36,722 nt of DNA from Bradyrhizobium sp. CCH5-F6 (GTDB taxonomy: Bacteria > Pseudomonadota > Alphaproteobacteria > Rhizobiales > Xanthobacteraceae), in assembly GCF_001556045.1 (NCBI RefSeq), contig NZ_LSIC01000086.1:57501-94222 (forward strand), given 5' to 3'. The position numbers were made by a program, and so were the translations under genes. Positions 23,950 to 32,401 of the stretch are shown here, one piece after another; position 1 is the stretch's first letter, and every line of letters starts with the position of its first letter. A model generated the notes under the pieces. It saw nothing but the letters and a program-made list of their open reading frames with translations. It did not search any database and was not told where the DNA came from.

Positions 23950-25827
23950 ATGACGACGTCAGATACGGCTGTGCATACGCAGCCTTTCCAGGCCGAAGTT
24001 TCCGAACTTTTGCACCTGATGGTGCACTCCGTTTATTCGGAAACCGACATCTTCCTCCGCGAGCTCATCTCCAACGCCTCCGATGCCTGCGACAAGCTGC
24101 GCTACGAGGCCATCGCCAGTCCCGCCCTGCTGGGCGAAGGCGACGCGCTCAAGATCCGCATCATCCCGAAAAAGACGGCCTCGACGCTCACCATCGCCGA
24201 CAACGGCATCGGCATGGAGCGGCAGGAGCTGATCGACCATCTCGGCACCATCGCCCGCTCCGGCACCAAGGCGTTCGTGTCGAAGCTCAAGGAGGCCAAG
24301 GACGGCCTCGGCCTGATCGGCCAGTTCGGCGTCGGCTTCTACTCCGCCTTCATGGTTGCCGAAAAGATCGCCGTGATCAGCCGCCGCGCCGGCGAGAGCG
24401 ACGTCTGGACCTGGACATCCTCGGGCGGGTCCGGCTTCGAGATTGCCCGTGCCAGCGACGAGGAGGCGGCACGCGTGACGCGGGGCACCGAGATCGTCCT
24501 GCATCTGAAGGACGACGCCAAGAAATACCTCGAGACCTACGAGATCGAGCGCATCGTCACTGCCTATTCCGACAACATCCTGTTTCCGATCGAGCTGGTC
24601 CCGGAAGAAGGCGAGCCGCGCCAGATCAATTCCGCAAGCGCGCTGTGGCAGCGCTCGAAGTCCGAGCTGACCGCGGACGACTACAAGAAGGCCTATCAGC
24701 AGATCGCCTCCGCCTTCGACGATCCCGCAATGACGCTGCACTACCGCGCCGAGGGCCGCTATTCCTACGCCGTGCTGCTGTTCGCACCGTCGACGAAGCC
24801 GTTCGACCTGTTCGAGCCGAACCGCAAGGGACGCGTGAAACTCTACGTCCGCCGCGTCTTCATCACCGACGATGCCGATCTGTTGCCGGGCTATCTGCGC
24901 TTCATCCGCGGTGTCGTCGACAGCGAGGATCTTCCGCTCAACATCTCGCGCGAGATGCTCCAGAACAATCCGCAGCTCGCGCAGATCCGCAAGGCCGTGG
25001 CGACCCGGGTCGTATCCGAGCTCGAAAGCCTTGCCGAGAAGGACCCCGAGAATTTTGCCAAGATCTGGGACGCCTTCGGCGCGGTGATGAAGGAAGGCAT
25101 CTACGAGGACTTCGAGCGCCGCGAGAAGCTGCTGTCGCTGTCGCGCTTCACCACGACGTCGGGCGAGAAACGGTCGCTGAAGCAGGTCATCGCCGATTTC
25201 AAGCCGAACCAGACCGAGATCTACTATCTCGTGGGCGACAGCATCGAGCGGCTGAAGTCCAATCCCCGGCTGGAAGCCGCAACCGCACGCGGCATCGAGG
25301 TGCTGCTGCTGTCCGATCCCGTCGACGCCTTCTGGACCTCGATGCCGTCGGAGTTCGAAGGCAAGCCGCTGAAGTCGCTGAGTCAGGGCGATCTCAATCT
25401 CGACCTGATCCCGCGCATCGACGAGGCGGATGAGGCGAAGAAGGACGAGCCGGCCGCGGACGAAGCGGCCACCATCGCCGTGATCAAGGCTGCACTCGGG
25501 GAGCGCGTCAGCGACGTCAAGGCCTCGACGCGCCTCACCAGCTCGGCCTCCTGCCTCGTCGCCGACAGCCAGGGGCCCAGCCGCGAGCTCGAGCGCATCC
25601 TGTCGCAGCAGAACCGTGGCATGAAGACCAAGCCGATCCTCGAGATCAATTTGCGCCATCCGCTGGTCACTGCGGTCACCAAGGCGCAAGCCGGCTCGAA
25701 GGTCGTCGACGATCTCAGCCTGCTCCTGCTCGAGCAGGCGCAGATCCTCGACGGTGAATTGCCGGAAGATCCGGCGGCGTTCGCGGCCAGGCTGAACCGG
25801 CTCGTGTTGCAGGGGCTCGGCGCCTAG
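23950..25827 (+). CDS. htpG: Molecular chaperone HtpG (Hsp90)
   Basis: A 625-aa ATP-dependent cytosolic chaperone, full length for HtpG. The N-terminal GHKL ATPase domain has [17 protein letters not shown] (catalytic E38, Mg-binding N42), DNGIGM at 84-89 and [14 protein letters not shown] at 124-137. The middle domain has [13 protein letters not shown], whose arginine contacts the gamma-phosphate, and the dimerisation domain ends the protein. No C-terminal MEEVD is present, as expected in bacteria. The ATG at 23950 has a weak ribosome site (GGGTAAG). An antisense frame of the same length is a codon-bias shadow. A repeat of family A type follows. Confidence 0.97.
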   Translation: MTTSDTAVHTQPFQAEVSELLHLMVHSVYSETDIFLRELISNASDACDKLRYEAIASPALLGEGDALKIRIIPKKTASTLTIADNGIGMERQELIDHLGTIARSGTKAFVSKLKEAKDGLGLIGQFGVGFYSAFMVAEKIAVISRRAGESDVWTWTSSGGSGFEIARASDEEAARVTRGTEIVLHLKDDAKKYLETYEIERIVTAYSDNILFPIELVPEEGEPRQINSASALWQRSKSELTADDYKKAYQQIASAFDDPAMTLHYRAEGRYSYAVLLFAPSTKPFDLFEPNRKGRVKLYVRRVFITDDADLLPGYLRFIRGVVDSEDLPLNISREMLQNNPQLAQIRKAVATRVVSELESLAEKDPENFAKIWDAFGAVMKEGIYEDFERREKLLSLSRFTTTSGEKRSLKQVIADFKPNQTEIYYLVGDSIERLKSNPRLEAATARGIEVLLLSDPVDAFWTSMPSEFEGKPLKSLSQGDLNLDLIPRIDEADEAKKDEPAADEAATIAVIKAALGERVSDVKASTRLTSSASCLVADSQGPSRELERILSQQNRGMKTKPILEINLRHPLVTAVTKAQAGSKVVDDLSLLLLEQAQILDGELPEDPAAFAARLNRLVLQGLGA

Positions 25828-25841
25828 CTGCCGCATCGGCG

Positions 25842-25925
25842 ATCATGCCCGGGCCTGGGCATGGCCATCCACGTTTTTCCGCGCTCTTGATCGCGCATGG
25901 ATGGCCGGCCAGGCCCGGCAATGAT
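25842..25925. repeat. Palindromic repeat downstream of htpG, family A-like (A5)
   Basis: Begins ATCATGCCCGGGCCTGG and ends CCAGGCCCGGCAATGAT, with inner ATGGCCATCCA / TGGATGGCC arms and an AT-richer loop. It resembles family A in design but not in exact sequence. Only 14 bases separate it from the htpG stop, so it may also stabilise the htpG transcript end. Confidence 0.8.
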
Positions 25926-25977
25926 GCAGCGAGTGCGCTACGAGAGCGCTCCACTCACCTTGCCGTCATAGGCCCCA

Positions 25978-26003
25978 GGAACAGTCGCCTCTCGCGCGGT
26001 GTT
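25978..26003 (+). promoter_or_regulatory. EcfG-like promoter before the DUF3551 pair
   Basis: GGAAC at 25978-25982, a 17-base spacer and TGTT at 26000-26003. The core GTT of the EcfG -10 element is kept; the leading base is T rather than C. It lies about 60 bases before the first DUF3551 start. Stress control of the pair is a prediction. Confidence 0.5.
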
Positions 26004-26062
26004 ATGCCATATGAGATGATCGGCGTCGGTACCGCCGCCGTGATCGATTCGAGGATTTCTCC

Positions 26063-26338
26063 ATGCGCTTGCCGATCCTGACCCTCACCGCGATTGCGGC
26101 GCTGTTCGTCGCGACAGATGCCGACGCCCAGACCTATGATCCACGCTATCCGGTGTGCATGCACGTTTATACGCCCGGCGGCTTCGGCGGTGGTGGCGGC
26201 GACTATTTCGACTGCTCTTTCACCTCAATCCCGCAATGCCGCGCGACGGCATCGGGCCGCTCGGCGAGCTGCGACGTCAATCCCTATTACGCTTTCGACC
26301 AGCCGCCGCCGCGCCGCCGCCAAAAGAAACAGTACTAA
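26063..26338 (+). CDS. DUF3551 family exported protein, copy 1
   Basis: A 91-aa protein with a Sec signal peptide (MRLPILTLTAIAALFVATDADA) and a small domain with four cysteines (C32, C51, C59, C70). The pattern YPVCMHV, then FDCSFTSIPQCRATASGR and CDVNPYY is typical of DUF3551, a short family especially frequent in Bradyrhizobium. The C-terminus is proline- and arginine-rich. It is probably periplasmic with two disulphides; function unknown. The paralogue follows after eight bases. A possible stress promoter lies upstream. Confidence 0.9.
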   Translation: MRLPILTLTAIAALFVATDADAQTYDPRYPVCMHVYTPGGFGGGGGDYFDCSFTSIPQCRATASGRSASCDVNPYYAFDQPPPRRRQKKQY

Positions 26339-26346
26339 GGTTCGCA

Positions 26347-26643
26347 ATGCTATTTCCTCGGATATTCGCGTCCCGTGGTTCGCTAGGTTTGCTCGTGGCC
26401 GCCGGCGGCTTGCTCGTGGCCGCGCCCTCGCATGCGCAAACCTTCGATCCTCGGTATCCTGTCTGCATGCACGTCTATTCCGGCGCGAATGGCGGTGGAG
26501 GGGAGTGGTACGACTGCTCCTTCACCTCGCTGCCCCAGTGCCGAGCCACCGCCTCGGGCCGCGCCGCGACCTGCGATCTCAATCCGTACTACCCCGTCAA
26601 CGCGCCACCGCCGCAGCGCCTGCGTCACAAACGCAATGGCTAA
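26347..26643 (+). CDS. DUF3551 family exported protein, copy 2
   Basis: A 98-aa paralogue of the preceding gene. It has a longer signal peptide ending APSHA and the same four cysteines (C40, C57, C65, C76) in YPVCMHVY, YDCSFTSLPQCRATASGR and CDLNPYY. The N-terminal region and glycine-rich loop differ, while the core is nearly identical to copy 1. AAGG precedes the ATG at 26347, and the two are surely cotranscribed. An upstream in-frame ATG at 26155 lies inside copy 1 and is rejected. Confidence 0.9.
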   Translation: MLFPRIFASRGSLGLLVAAGGLLVAAPSHAQTFDPRYPVCMHVYSGANGGGGEWYDCSFTSLPQCRATASGRAATCDLNPYYPVNAPPPQRLRHKRNG

Positions 26644-26664
26644 CGCCTTGCGTGCGGGCTGCCG

Positions 26665-26880
26665 CTAATCCTTCCTGATTCCCGATATCTCAACCACCTT
26701 GCGCCAGCGATCGGTTTCGGCGGCGAGCATGACGCCGAACTCGCTTGCATTGCCGTGCAGCGGGATCGCGCCGAGTTCGGCGATGCGGGCTCTGATCCCG
26801 GCATCGGACAGGGCGGTCTCGATCTCACGATTGAGTAGATCGATGATCTCGCGCGGCGTGCCTTGCGAGGAGGAGACACG
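26665..26880 (-). pseudogene. Remnant of a Bug-type (TctC-like) solute receptor, C-terminal fragment
   Basis: On the minus strand, a frame ending at the stop 26665-26667 reads QGTPREIIDLLNREIETALS, then RARIAELGAIPLHGN, then a stretch ending in RWRKVVEISGIRKD. This is the characteristic last 65-70 residues of Bug/TctC periplasmic receptors. An in-frame stop at 26908-26910 and loss of similarity before about 26880 show that the other three-quarters of the gene (normally about 320 aa) is gone. There is no start codon or ribosome site. It is a decayed fragment, convergent with the DUF3551 pair. Confidence 0.75.
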
Positions 26881-27063
26881 CGCGGCGCGCCGAAATGACA
26901 GGATCTGCTATCGCAAGAATCGCCCTGGGCCGCACGACGATCCCGCTCGCTTGGTAAAGGATGACTAGAGTTAATCGCGCACTAACCGGCTTTTACCTTG
27001 TCTCTTAACACCTGGGCAGGGCGCACGGCGTAAGCTGCCGGAACCAGCCCACGCTCTGAGAGA

Positions 27064-28878
27064 ATGAACGGCATGACCACCGGCGTCATCGAGCAAACGA
27101 AGGCCGCGCGCGCGCCGTCGGCATCAAAGATCTGGCTGAAGGCTATTGAACTCACCGCACGGATCGAGGCGCTGCCGGGACGGCTGTTCGCCGACGTCGT
27201 CGACGATTGGGCGCGACGCCAGCCCGACCGTATCGCGCTGGTCACGGATGACGCCGTGCTCGATTATGAAGGCTTGTCGAAGCGCATCAACCGCTATGCG
27301 CGCTGGGCGCGCTCGGTCGGCGTGGGCAAGGGCGATACGGTTGCGCTGATCATGCCGAACGGCATCGACTATGTTGCCGCCTGGCTCGGCATCAGCCGGA
27401 TCGGCGGTGTGGTTGCGCTGCTCAACACGAAGCTGGTTGGCCGATCGCTCGCGCATTGCCTCGATGTCGCAAGGCCCCGGCTCATCATCGTCGCGCACGA
27501 TCTGATGCCGACGCTGGAGAGCGCGAAACCGCATCTGAAGACAGAGGCGAAGATCTGGACACACGGTGATGCCCGTGACCAGCGTGCCATCGACGTGGCG
27601 CTCGCCGCACTTGACGACGGTCCGCTCCTATCGGAGGAGCATGGCGACGTCACGATCGACGACCGCGCCTTGCTGATCTACACCTCGGGCACCACCGGCC
27701 TGCCGAAAGCGGCCAGCATCAGCCACCGTCGCATCCTCAACTGGGGCTTCTGGTTCGCTGGCCTCACAGGCGCGACTCCGCAGGATCGGCTCTACGATTG
27801 TCTGCCGCTATTCCACTCGGTCGGCGGCATCGTCGCGCCGTGCAGCATGCTGGCTGTCGGCGGCTCGGTGGTGATTGCGGACAAATTCTCGGCCTCGCAT
27901 TTCTGGTCCGATATCGTCCGGCATGACTGCACGCTGTTCCAGTATATCGGCGAGCTCTGCCGCTACCTGCTGAAGGCGGCACCGTCGGAATACGAGAATC
28001 GTCACCGCTTGCGGCTCGTCTGCGGCAACGGCTTGCGCGGCGACATCTGGGAAGATTTCCAGGCGCGCTTTTCCATTCCGCGCATCCTCGAATTCTACGC
28101 GGCGACGGAAGGCAATTTTTCTCTGTTCAACGTCGAGGGGCAGCCGGGTGCGATCGGGCGCATCCCGCCGCTGCTCGCGCATCGCTTTCCGGCCAGTCTC
28201 GTCAAGCTCGACCCCGCCACCGGCGTGCCGCTGCGCAATGGCGAGGGCTTTTGCATCGCGTGCGGTCGTGGCGAACCCGGCGAGGCGATCGGCCGCATCG
28301 GTACCGCGGAGCAGGGCGGCGGCCGTTTCGAGGGTTACACCGATGCCGGTGAGACCGAGAAGAAGATTCTGCGCGACGTCTTTGCCAAAGGTGATGCCTG
28401 GTTCCGCACCGGCGATCTGATGCGGATCGACGACAAGGGCTTCTTCCATTTCGTCGACCGCATTGGCGATACCTTCCGCTGGAAGGGCGAGAACGTCGCG
28501 ACCTCCGAGGTGAACGATGCCGTGCGCGATTTCACCGGCGTCGTCGACGCCACCACCTACGGCGTCTCCATCCCCGGCGCCGACGGGCGGGCCGGCATGA
28601 GTGCGATCGTCGTGAACGAGGGCTTTGACATCGCCGCTCTGCCTGCGTATCTCGCGCAGCGCCTGCCAGCTTATGCCCGCCCGGTTTTCATCCGCATCTC
28701 GCGCGAGCTCGATGCCACCGAGACCTTCAAGCAGAAGAAGGGCGAGCTTGGGCGCGAGGGATTTGATCCGGGTACGATCTCCGATCCGCTGTTCATGCTC
28801 GAGCCGAAATCCGGCGCCTATGTCGCGCTCGATTCCGACAGATTTGCCGCGATCGTCGACGGCACGATCCGGCTGTAG
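27064..28878 (+). CDS. FATP-like long-chain acyl-CoA synthetase
   Basis: A 604-aa ligase of the fatty-acid-transport-protein/very-long-chain acyl-CoA synthetase type. LIYTSGTTGLPKAASISH at 204-221 is the AMP loop, FYAATEGN the A5 region, WFRTGDLMRIDDKGFFHFVDRIGDTFRWKGENVATSEV the FATP signature, and TFKQKKGEL carries the C-terminal lysine. It would activate a long-chain fatty acid at the membrane. The ATG at 27064 is uncertain; 27073 is an alternative three codons later, and neither has a strong ribosome site. It lies upstream of the ACP cassette after a 143-base gap with a hairpin. Confidence 0.92.
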   Translation: MNGMTTGVIEQTKAARAPSASKIWLKAIELTARIEALPGRLFADVVDDWARRQPDRIALVTDDAVLDYEGLSKRINRYARWARSVGVGKGDTVALIMPNGIDYVAAWLGISRIGGVVALLNTKLVGRSLAHCLDVARPRLIIVAHDLMPTLESAKPHLKTEAKIWTHGDARDQRAIDVALAALDDGPLLSEEHGDVTIDDRALLIYTSGTTGLPKAASISHRRILNWGFWFAGLTGATPQDRLYDCLPLFHSVGGIVAPCSMLAVGGSVVIADKFSASHFWSDIVRHDCTLFQYIGELCRYLLKAAPSEYENRHRLRLVCGNGLRGDIWEDFQARFSIPRILEFYAATEGNFSLFNVEGQPGAIGRIPPLLAHRFPASLVKLDPATGVPLRNGEGFCIACGRGEPGEAIGRIGTAEQGGGRFEGYTDAGETEKKILRDVFAKGDAWFRTGDLMRIDDKGFFHFVDRIGDTFRWKGENVATSEVNDAVRDFTGVVDATTYGVSIPGADGRAGMSAIVVNEGFDIAALPAYLAQRLPAYARPVFIRISRELDATETFKQKKGELGREGFDPGTISDPLFMLEPKSGAYVALDSDRFAAIVDGTIRL

Positions 28879-28954
28879 CGGCAACAAAATCCGCCAGATA
28901 GGTCCAATTTTATCTGAATTGTCCAAGAAGCCATTTACTTCTGTCGGGTAGACA

Positions 28955-28975
28955 GACCGCCATTGGGAGGCGGTC
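28955..28975. promoter_or_regulatory. Hairpin in the ACP-cassette leader
   Basis: GACCGCC (28955-28961) pairs with GGCGGTC (28969-28975) over ATTGGGA. It lies downstream of an AT-rich stretch (about 28885-28940) that probably holds the cassette promoter, and 46 bases before the ACP start. It could be a regulatory leader structure or an operator. Confidence 0.35.
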
Positions 28976-29021
28976 ATCAAGAGCCGCCGCAACACGAATG
29001 ACAACGAAAAGCGAGCCAGCC

Positions 29022-29267
29022 ATGTCGGTAAGGTCAAAGGTCATTGAAGCGATCCAGCAGATCGCCAAAGAGCAGCACGTCACGCTTCCCGCACTGTCGG
29101 ACGATCTGTCCTTGCACGAGACGGGCTTCGACTCGCTCGCCTTCGCGATTCTCGTTGCTCGCCTCGAGGACGAGACCGGCGTCGATCCCTTCACCATTTC
29201 CGAGGACGCTGCGTTCCCCGCCACGGTGGGCGATTTCGTGCGGGCCTACGAAAATGTCCCCGCGTGA
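29022..29267 (+). CDS. Acyl carrier protein
   Basis: An 81-aa phosphopantetheine-binding carrier protein. The attachment motif ETGFDSLAFAILVARLE puts the modified serine at S38, with four helices around it as usual for ACPs, although the surrounding sequence is not that of the housekeeping AcpP. The start at 29022 (MSVRSK) gives a normal ACP; 28998 would add eight residues. Its last 14 bases overlap the next gene, which encodes an adenylating ligase, so this ACP is probably loaded by that enzyme. Confidence 0.9.
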   Translation: MSVRSKVIEAIQQIAKEQHVTLPALSDDLSLHETGFDSLAFAILVARLEDETGVDPFTISEDAAFPATVGDFVRAYENVPA

Positions 29268-30636
29268 GATCTTCGCGCTTCGCGACCATCTCGGCGAGGA
29301 GCTGAAGGGCCGCACGATCTCCGATGCGCACGATGTCGTTTCCGTGACCGACATCCTGTCGCACACGGTTCTGGGCGGCCGCCTGCGCGAGCTGTCGGGT
29401 CGTGCCGTGCTGCTGAAACTGTCGGACCAGCTCCGGTCCGGCCTTGCCATGATCGAGCTCGACGGCATCGCCGGTCGCATGCTGCTGTGTCCGCCGGATC
29501 TCAATCCGGCGCATCTCGATGCGCTGATCGCGGATGCCGGAATTGATGCCGTCGTGACGGACGAGCCGGATCGCTGGGCCGAGATGGCCGTGCCGCTGGT
29601 CGTCACTGCACAATTGCCGCTTCAAGCCACCGCGCCGGCCACGAGCGAACGTGCGACGGAATGGTTGATGTTGACCTCCGGCACGTCTGGTGTGCCGAAG
29701 ATCGCCGGCCATACGCTTCAAGCGCTCACTGGCGCGATCGTTGCCGAAGGCCCAGCGCGCGGACCCGCGCCGGTGTGGGCGACGTTCTACGACATTCGCC
29801 GCTATGGCGGCCTGCAGATATTCCTCCGTGCGATCCTCTCCGGCGGCTCGTTGGTGCTGTCCGATCCGCATGAGGCGCTCGTCGATCACGTTGCGCGGCT
29901 GAATGCGCGCGGCGTCTCGCACATTTCCGGTACGCCCTCGCACTGGCGCAAGCTCCTGATGAGCGGCTCGGCCGCGCAGTTCACCCCGGCTTACGTCCGT
30001 CTCTCCGGCGAGATCGCCGACCAGGCCGTTCTCGACGGCCTGAAGGCGGCATTCCCGAACGCTTCCGTCGGTCACGCCTATGCCTCGACCGAAGCCGGCG
30101 TCGGCTTTGCCGTGAACGACGGGCTGGAAGGCTTTCCTGCCGATTATCTCGGCAATCGCAATGGCGTCGAGATGAAGGTCGTCGACGGCTCGCTCCGGAT
30201 CCGCTCGGCGCGCACTGCGCATGCCTATGTCGGCCGCAGCGCCCCGGCGCTCGCCGATGCCGACGGCTTCGTCGACAGCGGCGACATCGTCGAGCGGCGC
30301 GGCGACCGCTATTACTTCGTCGGCCGTCGCGGCGGTATCATCAATATCGGCGGCCTGAAGGTCCACCCCGAGGAGATCGAGGCGGTGATCAACCGCCATC
30401 CCGACGTGCGGATGTCGCGCGCCAAGTCGCGCCGCAGCCCGATCACGGGCGGCATCGTCGTCGCCGACGTGATCCTCGCCGAGTGCACCGATCCGGCGCG
30501 CGCGAAGGATATCCGCGACCAGATCCTGGATCAGTGCCGCGCCCAGCTGGCGTCCCACAAGGTGCCTGCGTTGATCCGCTTCGTCGAGGCACTCGACGTC
30601 ACTCCTGCCGGAAAGCTGGCGCGCACCGATGCATAA
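29254..30636 (+). CDS. Adenylate-forming acyl ligase of the ACP cassette
   Basis: A 460-aa member of the ANL superfamily, shorter than free acyl-CoA ligases because the N-terminal part is trimmed. LMLTSGTSGVPKIAGHT at 138-154 is the AMP loop, YASTEAGVGFAVNDG the A5 region, FVDSGDIVERRGDRYYFVGRRGGIINIGGLKVHPEEIE the hinge, and TPAGKLARTDA the end with catalytic K454. The ATG at 29254 lies inside the ACP gene (14-base overlap), and its stop lies inside the next gene (8-base overlap). A role loading an acid onto the adjacent ACP is likely. A CoA-dependent role is the alternative. Confidence 0.9.
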   Translation: MSPREIFALRDHLGEELKGRTISDAHDVVSVTDILSHTVLGGRLRELSGRAVLLKLSDQLRSGLAMIELDGIAGRMLLCPPDLNPAHLDALIADAGIDAVVTDEPDRWAEMAVPLVVTAQLPLQATAPATSERATEWLMLTSGTSGVPKIAGHTLQALTGAIVAEGPARGPAPVWATFYDIRRYGGLQIFLRAILSGGSLVLSDPHEALVDHVARLNARGVSHISGTPSHWRKLLMSGSAAQFTPAYVRLSGEIADQAVLDGLKAAFPNASVGHAYASTEAGVGFAVNDGLEGFPADYLGNRNGVEMKVVDGSLRIRSARTAHAYVGRSAPALADADGFVDSGDIVERRGDRYYFVGRRGGIINIGGLKVHPEEIEAVINRHPDVRMSRAKSRRSPITGGIVVADVILAECTDPARAKDIRDQILDQCRAQLASHKVPALIRFVEALDVTPAGKLARTDA

Positions 30637-31351
30637 CGTTCTGGTCACCGGCGGTAGCCGCGGTATTGGTCTTGCGATTGCAAGGCGCCTCGTCGGCGCC
30701 GGCTACAACGTGATTGCGGCCGCGCGGCGCGAAAGCGAGGAGCTCAAGGCGGCAATCGCCGAGTCCGAGGGGCGCCTGCATTTCCGTGCCTGCGATCTTG
30801 CCGTGATCGATGCGATCCCCGCCTTCGCAAAACTCGTTCGCGACGAATTCGGCCCGATCTACGGCCTCATCAACAATGCCGGCCTCGGCACCGAAGGCCT
30901 GCTCGCCACCATGCACAATTCCGAGATCGCGGCCTTGGTGCAGCTCAACGTGCTATCGCCGATCATCCTCACCAAATATGTCGCGCGGCAGATGATGGCC
31001 GATGGCGCCGGCCGCATCGTCAACATCTCCTCGATCATCGCGACGACCGGTTACAACGGCCTGTCCGTCTACGGCGCGACCAAGGCCGCCGCCACCGGCT
31101 TCACCCGCTCGCTGGCGCGCGAGGTCGGCAAGCTCGGCATCACCGTGAACGCGGTCGCACCGGGGTTCATCGACACCGAGCTCACGCACAATCTCTCCGA
31201 CGAAGGCCGCAGGCGCATCGCCGGCCGCAGCGCGCTGCGCAGGCTGCCGGAGACGGAGGACGTCGCGCGCATGGTGGAATACCTGCTGGGCGAGGGCGGC
31301 CGCAACGTGACGGGATCGGTGTTCACCGTCGATGCGGGGAATACGGCATAA
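30629..31351 (+). CDS. FabG-like short-chain dehydrogenase of the ACP cassette
   Basis: A 240-aa classical SDR resembling 3-oxoacyl-ACP reductases. VTGGSRGIG at 6-14 binds the nucleotide, and AARR at 31-34 favours NADP. NNAG is at 82-85, and the catalytic residues are S135, Y148 and K152. GFIDTELT and VTGSVFTVDAGNTA are near the end. It starts at the ATG 30629, overlapping the ligase stop, so the three genes form a coupled operon. It would reduce a 3-oxoacyl group on the cassette ACP, or work in reverse; the substrate is unknown. No ketosynthase is adjacent. Confidence 0.92.
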   Translation: MHNVLVTGGSRGIGLAIARRLVGAGYNVIAAARRESEELKAAIAESEGRLHFRACDLAVIDAIPAFAKLVRDEFGPIYGLINNAGLGTEGLLATMHNSEIAALVQLNVLSPIILTKYVARQMMADGAGRIVNISSIIATTGYNGLSVYGATKAAATGFTRSLAREVGKLGITVNAVAPGFIDTELTHNLSDEGRRRIAGRSALRRLPETEDVARMVEYLLGEGGRNVTGSVFTVDAGNTA

Positions 31352-31477
31352 GTGGAACTCTGCGGTCATGATTGCATTGATCCGGCACAATGACATTCAG
31401 CCGGATTTGGTCGTAAGATGGCTCGCAATCGATTGGATTACGTCAATCGATCTGTCCCAATCGACAGGGAGCAGTCC

Positions 31478-31687
31478 ATGACCGTGCCAAACATGACCGC
31501 TTCAAATCAGGGTCGCACGGAGCAATCCCGTGCGAAGCCGGACGATGTCCGCTGCCCGCCGATGACACATCAGAATTCCGGCAGTCACGGACACGAAATG
31601 TACCCACAGCAATTCGTCCGCCTGGTCGGCTGCCATGACGCGTCTCTCGACACCTTGCGCAAGCGTCAGGACGAGAGGCTGCACTGA
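31478..31687 (+). CDS. Small hypothetical protein
   Basis: A 69-aa ORF with AGGGAG (31466-31471) seven bases before the ATG at 31478. It is polar, rich in glutamine and histidine in the middle, has two cysteines, and shows no signal peptide or membrane span. Third-position GC is raised as in the neighbours, which favours coding. I do not recognise it. Its in-frame extension to 31418 lacks a ribosome site. Confidence 0.5.
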   Translation: MTVPNMTASNQGRTEQSRAKPDDVRCPPMTHQNSGSHGHEMYPQQFVRLVGCHDASLDTLRKRQDERLH

Positions 31688-31736
31688 AGCGCGATGAGAT
31701 CAGGATGGATCGTCGTCGCGCTTTGGATTGTTGTTT

Positions 31737-31785
31737 GAGCATGATCTTCCCGGAAAGCCGCTGCACGTTTGTCCGGATCATGCTC
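31737..31785. repeat. Inverted repeat GAGCATGATC ... GATCATGCTC
   Basis: Ten-base perfect arms (31737-31746 and 31776-31785) flank a loop containing CCGGAAAGCCGCTGC. Elements with these ends and a similar inner sequence are common in Bradyrhizobium intergenic DNA. It ends eight bases after the ribbon-helix-helix gene (minus) and 50 bases after the small ORF (plus), so it may terminate both. Confidence 0.8.
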
Positions 31786-31792
31786 TAGCCGC

Positions 31793-32194
31793 TCACGTCC
31801 GCTGCTTCGGCAAGTCCTTCGGCAGGTCAATTCGTTCGTGCGAGAATTCCGGCGGCCCTTCGGTGAGGCGACGAATGCGACGTTCGCGTTCGTCCACCGG
31901 CAACGCGGGGTCGAGCAGCGACTCGATCTCGTGGACTGCGATCTCTTCGATCCTGGTGGTGGCGTCCGATGCGATCGGGTGCCCCGGCGTGGGGACCGGG
32001 GGTGCGGCCTTCAGGCCCAGTTCGATGAGCTCGCAGATCGCATCCGAGCGGGTCAGGCGATGAGCTTCAGCCCAGGCATCGACGGCTGCCGTCAGTCTTT
32101 CGGGCATCTTCACCGCGCTGACGGGGTCGATGCCCGTGCGCCGACGGACCGGAGAGGTGGAGTCCTTTTTGCCGAAGTCGGACACCTCGATCAT
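31793..32194 (-). CDS. Ribbon-helix-helix domain protein
   Basis: A 133-aa protein. SAVKMPERLTAAVDAWAEAH followed by RLTRSDAICELIELGLKAA at about 26-64 is a ribbon-helix-helix DNA-binding motif of the CopG/Arc type: a short beta strand, then two helices with RSDAI at the turn. The C-terminal half is charged and contains PVDERERRIRRLTEGPPEF, with no known domain. The ATG at 32194 is preferred over a TTG at 32203. Such proteins are often antitoxins or autoregulators, but no toxin gene is adjacent. Target and role are unknown. Confidence 0.75.
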   Translation of the reverse strand: MIEVSDFGKKDSTSPVRRRTGIDPVSAVKMPERLTAAVDAWAEAHRLTRSDAICELIELGLKAAPPVPTPGHPIASDATTRIEEIAVHEIESLLDPALPVDERERRIRRLTEGPPEFSHERIDLPKDLPKQRT

Positions 32195-32401
32195 CCCATG
32201 CAACCCTTGGAGCCGAGCGACGATAACCGTTCTCCCCGGCCGCTCGTTTGATGCCGATCAATGACCACGCCCGGCATTGCAATCGGGCCGCGTCTTGTTG
32301 TCCGGGTCCGTTTCGGCCAATGATCGAAAAGGCGAGCCGGCCCGCGAACCCGGATCTATCCCGCCACGTATCTGTTTCGCATCCCAACCATCCGGACCCC
32401 G

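Noticed and set aside
23959..25836. A 625-aa open frame antisense to htpG
   Set aside because: It mirrors a strongly conserved gene in GC-rich DNA; the encoded sequence shows no domain and is explained by the codon bias of htpG.
29191..30648. A 485-aa open frame antisense to the ACP-cassette ligase
   Set aside because: The sense frame has complete ANL motifs and overlaps neatly with its neighbours; the antisense frame shows none.
31354..31378. GGAAC-N16-CATT before the small ORF at 31478 as an EcfG promoter
   Set aside because: The -10 lacks the GTT core, and the ORF itself is only moderately supported.
31793..32194. Ribbon-helix-helix protein as the antitoxin of a toxin-antitoxin pair
   Set aside because: No small toxin-like gene lies on either side in the same orientation.
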